Source: Verrucomicrobiia bacterium (GTDB lineage Bacteria > Verrucomicrobiota > Verrucomicrobiia > Verrucomicrobiales > DEV007). Taken from it: a stretch of 35,696 bases of DNA. The stretch is taken from NCBI GenBank assembly GCA_020439995.1, contig JAGROY010000017.1, positions 1-35,696 on the forward strand, written 5' to 3'. The position numbers were made by a program, and so were the translations under genes. Shown here in pieces: positions 9,020 through 17,000 of the stretch (its first letter is position 1; every line of letters starts with the position of its first letter). The notes under the pieces were generated by a model. It was not told the DNA's origin, did no database searches, and was given only the letters and a program-made list of their open reading frames with translations.

Positions 9020-9928
9020 CTACGGAATCACGATCCACACCTCAGCAGCGCGGTTCTTTCCCTGGTTTTCTTTGTCCACGAGCTCGCTCGGCCCAATTGC
9101 GATGGCAGTCGTGGAAAGTTTCAATCCCTTTTTCTCTAACTCAGAGATGACTGATTGCGCACGCTTCATTGAAAGGGCCTTGTTGTATGCAGCGGATCCG
9201 GTCTTGTCTGCAAATCCAAGCGCGAAACAGATCGCTTTGTTGTTTCGGGTCATCCCTCGGACATCAGGCTGATTGAGGGCTTCAGCCAGACGTGCAACCT
9301 CTGCTGTCGCGACGTTGTTCCCTTCGTGGGGAAAATAGACGGTCGCCACCTTACTGATCTTTTTTGCCTCGCGCAAAATCTTCTTTGCTCGTTCCTTTTC
9401 TTTCTCCGTTTTGTCGGGAGCCTCGTCCACGCGTCTGAGGGCGTCTGCAATGAGTCCCTGGCCCTCCGGGGAATCGGTTGCATAACCGACCATGCCAGGA
9501 GTTTCGGCCCGCTTGGGCAGTTCGGCCACGTTCTCGATGACTTCTGCAGCGGGTTTTACATCAACTTTTGCTGGTGGTGGCGGCGGCGGTGTGTCCGTAG
9601 CCGGTGCGGGATCAATATCGACGGTGGTTGGCGGCGTGTCGATGTCCACTACTACTGGTGGTGGCGGAGTATCGGTATCGGTCGGTTCGTCGATGGCAAC
9701 CGTTCCTGATGGCTCGTCGATGACGACAATACCTGTTTCGTCAGGCTCAGTGACTTCGTCCGTCTTTGCGACAGGCGGAGTGGAAGGTGGTGGAGTCTCT
9801 CCTTTGTCTGATTTCTTCATCCACTTGTTGTAGGCCCAGAATCCGCCACCTCCGATGCCCCCTAAGAGCAAGACGACTAACACTAAGACAATAAGGCTGG
9901 CAACTGGTGAAGGTTTTTTCGCACTCAT
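9020..9928 (-). CDS. Membrane-anchored OmpA-like protein with Pro-rich stalk
   Basis: The 302-aa reading from ATG 9928 was chosen because it yields a short Lys-containing N-terminus followed by one membrane segment, 'LIVLVLVVLLLGGIGGGGFW', at about residues 11-30. The frame remains open upstream but without meaningful protein. Residues 40-125 form a Pro/Asp/Thr stalk ('DTDTPPPPVVVDIDTPP', 'PPPPPPAKVDVKP') reminiscent of TonB linkers. The C-terminal third is an OmpA/MotB-type domain: 'ALGFADKTGSAAYNKALSMK', 'AQSVISELEKKG' and 'KNRAAEVWI', including the conserved Asp and the Asn-Arg pair that bind peptidoglycan in this family. It probably spans the periplasm from the inner membrane to the cell wall. 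It sits 12 nt upstream of the FHA-ABC transporter and is probably its envelope partner (inference). Confidence 0.88.
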   Translation of the reverse strand: MSAKKPSPVASLIVLVLVVLLLGGIGGGGFWAYNKWMKKSDKGETPPPSTPPVAKTDEVTEPDETGIVVIDEPSGTVAIDEPTDTDTPPPPVVVDIDTPPTTVDIDPAPATDTPPPPPPAKVDVKPAAEVIENVAELPKRAETPGMVGYATDSPEGQGLIADALRRVDEAPDKTEKEKERAKKILREAKKISKVATVYFPHEGNNVATAEVARLAEALNQPDVRGMTRNNKAICFALGFADKTGSAAYNKALSMKRAQSVISELEKKGLKLSTTAIAIGPSELVDKENQGKNRAAEVWIVIP

Positions 9929-10004
9929 GGTAGCAACGGTATACGGTTCGCGTGTCTGGCGCAAGGATTTCAGGGGTTCGCTGCCCTGCAATCCTGCAGA
10001 AAAA

Positions 10005-10736
10005 TTATGCTGATTGAGCTGGAAAGAGGCGACAGCGGAACCAGCTGGATGGAAGCTTCCAGCGTTCCGATCGCATCGTCTCCATGAATGTTTCGTCCCG
10101 GAGCAGCTTGTCCTCTTCAACTTTAAGCCGCTCAAGGCTGGAGGTTTCCAAGCCGACTGAGTAGGCGCTCTCTGAGCTGGCGTGAATGCCCAGGATGACT
10201 TCCACTTTGTCCGTATCCATCCCGCAGTGGTCCAGGATGAACATGTTAAGAAAGCCAACGGTTAGCCCCAGTGTACAGCCAGCGTATTCTGGAATCCAGT
10301 TCGTGCTTTCCCTGGAAATCTTTTTCAGCTGCGTGCGCTCGAACTCGATGAGGTTCTTCTTCTCAGGGTGATCCACCGATCGGGCTTGTGCCATCGAGGG
10401 ATTGTTCAGCACGGTTTCAATCGTCTTCAACTCCGTCAGTACAGCGAGTTCCACCTCCGTCAGAGTTTCGCCATCACCCTTGATGAGTTCGAGATAACGA
10501 TAAAATTTCTCGACCAGATCTGATTCGTGGTACTCGCCAAAAGTGTCCTCGGACCAGTTGCAGGAGTTGGCGACGCAGTGTAGCGAAGCGATCGCATGCA
10601 TCGACGACGCCCGGCAGTACATGGATGTGATCTCAGGGTGGGAGACATCGCGCAACTGCAGGGCGTGGTTTAGAAGGGAGAAGGAGTCGGTGAGATAACG
10701 AACGAACGGATTCATTCGAGGCAGCAATTTATCCAT
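10005..10736 (-). CDS. Hypothetical protein, first gene of the FHA-ABC operon
   Basis: I do not recognise this 243-aa protein. It is acidic, largely helical by composition and Cys-containing, with a repeated 'ELIKGDGETLTEVELAVLTE'-style helix pattern and one moderately hydrophobic stretch, 'CTLGLTVGFLNMFILDHCG', near residues 155-173 that may be a buried helix rather than a membrane span. No signal peptide is seen. ATG 10736 is preferred over the longer frame starting at 10796, whose extra 20 residues are Arg-rich and look non-coding. It lies 76 nt before the OmpA-like gene in the same direction and is likely co-transcribed with it and the ABC transporter. A cytoplasmic accessory or regulatory subunit is a guess from position only. 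Confidence 0.7.
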   Translation of the reverse strand: MDKLLPRMNPFVRYLTDSFSLLNHALQLRDVSHPEITSMYCRASSMHAIASLHCVANSCNWSEDTFGEYHESDLVEKFYRYLELIKGDGETLTEVELAVLTELKTIETVLNNPSMAQARSVDHPEKKNLIEFERTQLKKISRESTNWIPEYAGCTLGLTVGFLNMFILDHCGMDTDKVEVILGIHASSESAYSVGLETSSLERLKVEEDKLLRDETFMETMRSERWKLPSSWFRCRLFPAQSA

Positions 10737-11088
10737 AATATGAAGTGTCGGGTTACAGTGGGCCCTGGGTTTTCGCCGACGAATTCCTGTGCACATGCAT
10801 CATCGAGCGCGACCGATTGATACCTCGCGGGCGATCTCTTGGTCAAGGAGCAAACTGTTGGCTTGTCTGAAAATGATTGATAATGAGGGATATGTATCTA
10901 TGGCTACGCCGATGGAGGGGATCGGCAGGATTTAGAAAGATCTCGCCTTTTCTGAGATTTGAGGCTTCACTGGCGACTTGCATGCAGGGCGTTCGCATTG
11001 TGCCCTCTAGGAATCACTGTTTCTGTTACCATTGCGGCTAGTGCGATTTCTTGAGCAATTTTTACAAGTATATCGTAGAGAATCTGTT
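10737..11088. promoter_or_regulatory. Divergent intergenic region between the two envelope operons
   Basis: These 352 nt must hold the promoters of the leftward hypothetical-OmpA-ABC operon and the rightward seven-gene operon. A weak rightward candidate is TTGGCT at 10858-10863 and TAATGA 17 nt later. Neither box is good and the distance to the start is about 200 nt. No clear palindrome or terminator was seen. An alternative TTG start at 11032 for the giant gene adds 19 residues in front of its signal peptide and was not used. Confidence 0.4.
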
Positions 11089-14000
11089 ATGAAAAAAATA
11101 TCCGGCGCCGTGGCCATTGGTCTGTTCGGCTTTTGTGTTCTTGGAGTGTTTATCCGGGGGGCATTTGTGCCGTCTCGCACGAACGACGAGACGGATCATA
11201 CGAGAGAGATCAACAGAGACAGGAAGGCTGTGACAGGCAATCCTCCCGCCTATCAGTTTGAAAAGGTGGATGCAGACGGCACCCTCGCTGTCAGTAACTC
11301 TACTCGCGAGATCAAGGCATCGCTCCACCCGTCGTTTGGGGTTGCCGTTGAATCACTGGCAGGCGAAGGCTGGAATTGCCGGATTCAGTTGAAGGGGCTC
11401 GGTCGATCTGAGTTTATGCCGGTCGAGGGGCTGGTAAAGCCAGCCAAGCCTACTTCAGGCCATGCTGTTGAATTTTCTGGAAGCGTAGACCAGGTGCAGC
11501 TTACGGAGTGGTTTGAGAATGGAGTTCACGGCCTTGAGCAAGGCTGGACGCTCACTATGGTGCCCGATGGTGAATCCCGTGAAAAGGGTATGCCGCTGAA
11601 AATGCGTCTCGAAGTGGAGTCTGACCTGCTGCCGCGAATTACCGAGGATCGCAGGAACATCGCTTTTCATCAAGTTGCGGAATCAAAAGCGGGCCCCGTG
11701 GCCCTTCGCTACCAGAATCTAAAGGCGTTTGATGCAACTGGCGCTTCTGTGCAAGCATGGTTTGAGCTGCCCGAATCGGGCGACAGTGGAATCGACATCA
11801 TGGTCGCCGACGCCGGTGCGGTGTACCCGCTGACGATCGATCCCTGCTTCGCCGCTGACATGGCCGACAAGCAATTCGGTGACGACACAAATGATGATGA
11901 CTACTTTGGTCATGCGATTGCCGTTTCCGGTGACTGGGCAGCGATCAGTGCGCCTGGAAAGACGGACGGGAGCAGTGACGGCAGGGTATACATGTTTAAT
12001 AAGAGCGTTGATGGAATCTGGAGTCAGAAGCAGAGTTTTACGACGATTACCGGCTTTGGTAACGGTGGCTTTGGCGAGTCTCTGGACATCGATGGCGACT
12101 TATTAGTAATAGGAAGCTCAGGTGATGGTGGGGACGCCGGGGGTGCCCACTACATTTATCGCTTGAACCAGGCCAATGCTTGGATTGCGATCGACAAGCA
12201 GTCAGTCCCAAATTCCGGCCCGAATATCGGGAGTTACGGGAGATCGGTGGCGATCGTCGACCACTCCGTGGTAGGTGCAGCAATAGCGGTGGGTGCTCCC
12301 ACCAGTAGCGGCGGATCTGTGTTCGTTTACAAGGAGAATCAGGGCGGAGTGGGCAACTGGGGCCTCGCCACGACGCTGACTCCGTCCGTTCAGGTGGCGG
12401 GGTTCGGCTCTGATGTTGCCATTGATGCAAAGGACGCGCTTTCGTCGGATGTCCTTGCAGTGGCGGTCGGGACTAGAGGGCCGGGAACTCTCGCTTACGT
12501 TTTCGATGAGCAGAAGCTTTGGTCTGGACAAGAGCTTTTACCATCCAGTGTTTCGGAAACCATCGGACAAGTCGTCGAACTGGACGTTAATGAAAACCTG
12601 ATCGCGGTCGGCGCCGGAGATGAAGGTGTCGGTTTCGACTCGGTTATTCTGTTTTCAGAGGATATCAACGGGACTTGGCAGGATGTTGTGGTGATCCCAG
12701 CGCCAAGCCAGACGGAATCTTTCGGCGTCAATTTGGCGTTGAATGGAACATCGCTGGCGATCTACGCTTATACTTTGTCGAATAGCAGCCCTCCATCAGA
12801 CTATGTCTTTCTGCATGAGGAAAATGAAGGAGGGGCGGGAAACTGGGGACGGGTCGATATCTTTACCCAACCCGATTTGCTTCCAGACGGTTCCAACGAC
12901 AATTATTTTGGTGAGGGTGGCCTGGCACTCACGGACGACGAACTCGTGGTGGGTGCAGTAAGTGATGTTGATGCGACAGACGGGATGTCGACGCCATTTT
13001 CTGCTGGGGCGGCGTACTTCATTCCAGCGGAAGAAGCAGTTTACGATTTTTCGACCGATGCCTACACGCTGGTTGAAGATGACGATGGAGTGGGTGCCAT
13101 CACTGTCGTTCGCTCGGGCTGTATCGATGCAGCTGGGTCGATTGAAGTCGTGCTGAGTTCGGGGAGTATTAATCCGGCTTCTCTCGCGGAGGACTATTCC
13201 AATGACTTGATTCTGGTGACATTTGCTGCGGGCCAGTCGATCGCCTTAGTAGATTTTCCGATTGTCGACGACGCCATTTTCGAATCGGACGAAACCGTAG
13301 CGCTTTCGTTCAGCTCAATAATTGGCGGGGGGGCTGTGGGGACGACGAACCCGTCGGCGACGCTTACCATTGAGAATGACGACTCTCTGCCGGTCGTGAG
13401 GGTAGACGATATCACTGTTTCAGAAGGGGCAGGGCAGGTCGATTTCGTTTTGACAGTAACCGGCGAGAGCGCGTTTTCAGGAACGGTGGACGTTGCTACC
13501 GCCGACGGAACTGCGGAAGCAGGATTGGATTACACAACTCGGAGTGCAACAATCTCAATTCCAGCGGGCTCTGCCACCGTCGTTGCTTCGGTTTTAATCA
13601 ATGATGATTTATTCGACGAGTTGGATGAGACCTTTACGCTCGCCCTTAGCAACGGTACGAACCTCGCCCTGAATGATCTAGCGAACGTGGCAGTTGCCAC
13701 TATTACCGATAACGACGTTCCTTCCGCTGTCTCTATCGACGACGTTAGCGTGGCAGAAGGCGGAGGTGCCGTGACGTTTACACTGACACTTGCTGGCGAC
13801 AGTGATCTTGGCCGCAGTGTGAATTTTGCGACAGTGGACGGCTCAGCCGTCGCGGGAAGTGACTATGTGGCGAACAGTGGGACGGTGACGATTCCTGCTG
13901 GGGATACGAGTGCTACGATCGATATGACGATCCTCGACGATACTTTGGCAGAAGCCACAACCGAGAGCTTCTCGGTTATGTTAAGTGCGCCCGTAAATGT

Positions 14001-17000
14001 GACGATCGCCGATGATACGGGCGTGGCAACAATCACTGACGACGATGCTCTGCCTGCGGTTTCCGTGAGTGATGTCCAAGTGGCAGAAGACGGGGCGACT
14101 GCAGCATTCGTGCTGACGCTTGCAGGAAGTAGCGCGGCAATTGCAACGGTGAACTACACCACCACTGATGGGACGGCCAGCGCGGGTAGTGACTTCACCG
14201 CGACCAGTGGCACAGCCACTTTCGAGTCTGGAATTTCAACCGTGACGGTGAACGTGCCGATCGCCGACGATGTTCTCGATGAGTCGAACGTAGAGACTTT
14301 CACTCTGGATCTGTCCAATCCGATAGGAATGACAATCGCTGATGGATCTGGAACTGGTTCGATTACAGACAACGACCTGCCGCCCGCAGTTGCTGTCGCA
14401 GATGCAGTAGTAGATGAAGGAGGAGGAAATGCGCAATTCGTGGTCTCGCTGGTCGGGCAGAGTGCAGTGGCGGGTAGTGTCGATTTTGTAGTTGCGGATG
14501 GAACTGCAGCGGCAGGCAGTGACTACACCACAACGAGCGGAACTCTTGCGATTCCGGCGGGCGCGCTCACACTTGAAATCTCTGTGCCTGTTCTCAATGA
14601 CTTGATCGATGAGGCGGACAGCGAGACGTTTACGTTAACGCTCAGCAATCCTGTCAATGTTACTATTGCCGATGCAGTGGCCACAGGAACGATCACGGAC
14701 AACGATGATCCGCCGACACTTGCAGTAGACGATGTGACGGTAGCGGAAGGCGCGGGCGTTGCTTCTTTTGTGGTAACGGTGACTGGCGAAAGCGCGTTTG
14801 CCGGGAGCGTTGATTTTGCAACTTCCAATGGAACTGCGACTGCGGGCAGTGATTACACGGCGACCACCGGAACGGTGCCAGTTCCTGCTGGAGCGGCAAG
14901 CGTTACGATTCCTGTGACAATCCTTGATGACACCGTGAGTGAAGCGAGCGCTGAGACCTTTACTTTGACGCTAAGAAATCCTCTGAATGCTACTCTCTCT
15001 GATGCCACCGCGACAGGAACAATCACCGACGACGAGGGCTTATCCACGGTCATGGTTGGAGACGTAACGGCAATCGAAGGTAGTGATGGTGCCGAGTTCG
15101 TGCTGACGGTTAGTGGCGAAAGCGCCTTGGCGAGGACGGTTACCTATGAGACGGTCGATGGTACTGCAATCGCTGGCAGTGATTACGCCGCTGCAAGCGG
15201 AACGGCTACCATTCCAGCGGGCGCCACTACCACAACAGTATTGGTAGGTTTAATCGATGACGCAGTTCACGAATCGGACACAGAGACGTTCTCACTCATC
15301 CTGACAGGTTCACAGGATCTGACCATTGTGAGCGGAGAAGATACTGGCACCGCGACGATCACAGACGACGATGATTCCCCGACAGTTTCAGTGAGCGATG
15401 TTCAAATTGCTGAGAACGGCCAAACGGCAAATTTCCAGCTGACCGTGACTGGAGCGAGTGCTCTGGAGAGAAGTGTTTCTTACACGACTGCCGATGGCAC
15501 GGCGGTCGCAGGTAGCGACTACACGACTACGAACGGTATCGCGACTTTCGCAGTGGGTACCGATTCTGTTACGGTATCGGTGCCTGTCTTGAACGATCAA
15601 ATCGATGAGCCGGACACGGAAACCTTCACGCTCACACTGAGCACCCCGGTGAATTTGACCATTGCTGATGCTTCAGGCACGGCAACGATCACTGATGATG
15701 ATCTTCCGCCCGCCGTATCGATTGCGGACGCTACTGCCGCGGAAGGCAGTGCTGGATTGGTATTCGTCGTGTCCATTGCCGGAACTTCAGTTCAGGCTGG
15801 ATCCGTGTCCTATGCGACGTCCAATGGAACGGCACTTGCAGGCAGTGACTACACCGCAGCGAGCGGAACGCTGTCCATTCCCGCTGGCACGACGACTTTG
15901 TCTATCCCGGTTCAGGTTATCGATGACTTACTCGATGAGGCGGATCTGGAGACCCTTACATTGACGCTGATGAATCCTGTGAACGTCACACTTGCTGACG
16001 GTACCGCCACTGGATCGATCACCGATAATGATTCGCCCGGCACGGTGTCGGTAGCGGATGTGACGGTCGCTGAGAATGCCGGGCAGGCGTCGTTTGTGAT
16101 TTCCGTGAGCGGTGCCAGTGATGTGCAGCGCAGCGTTGCGTACGCGACGATGAATGGAACTGCGCTTGCTGGAAGTGACTACACGGCGACGAGTGGTACG
16201 GCCACTTTCGAAGCTGGAGTCAACAGCGTAACAGTGAACGTTCCAATCACCGACGATGAGCTTGATGAGTCGGACACCGAAACGTTTGATCTGGTTCTCA
16301 GTGCACCGGTCGGGCTGACGATCGAAAGTGGAGTTGACATTGCCACGGCCACTATCACGGACAACGACGCTCCTGGAGTGGTGTCGGTGGACAGTGTCAC
16401 TGTTGCTGAAAATGCAGGTTCGGCTGTGTTCACTTTGACGGTCGTTGGATCAAGCGATCTCACCCGAACCGTTGCCTACGCAACATCCGATGGAACTGCG
16501 CTCGCTGGTAGTGACTACACTACAACCAGTGGTATCGCGACCTTTGCTGCAGGCGTGAATAGCGCGACGGTTTCGGTTCCGATCATCGATGACGTGCAGG
16601 ACGAAGCCGACGCCGAGACATTTAATCTGACGCTCAGCGCTCCGGTCAATCTTGCCATCGCAAGCGGCGCAGGCACTGGAACGGGAACCATCACCGACAA
16701 TGACGCACCGGCATCTCTAGTGATCGGCAATGTAGAAATCGCCGAGAATGGATCAGCTGTAGTCTTCGAAGTGACCGTTACGGGTGCCACTGATTCCGTC
16801 ATCAGCGTGGACTTTGCGACGAGCGATGGCACAGCGACGGCTGGAAGTGATTACACGGCCACCAGCGGAACGCTCCAAATTCCGGTCGACATCAGTGGCC
16901 CGGCGACCATCTCGGTGCCTATTCTCGATGATGCTCTAGACGAGGACGACAGTGAGACGTTTACGCTGACGCTTAGTGCTCCGGTCAATGCAGTGATCGG

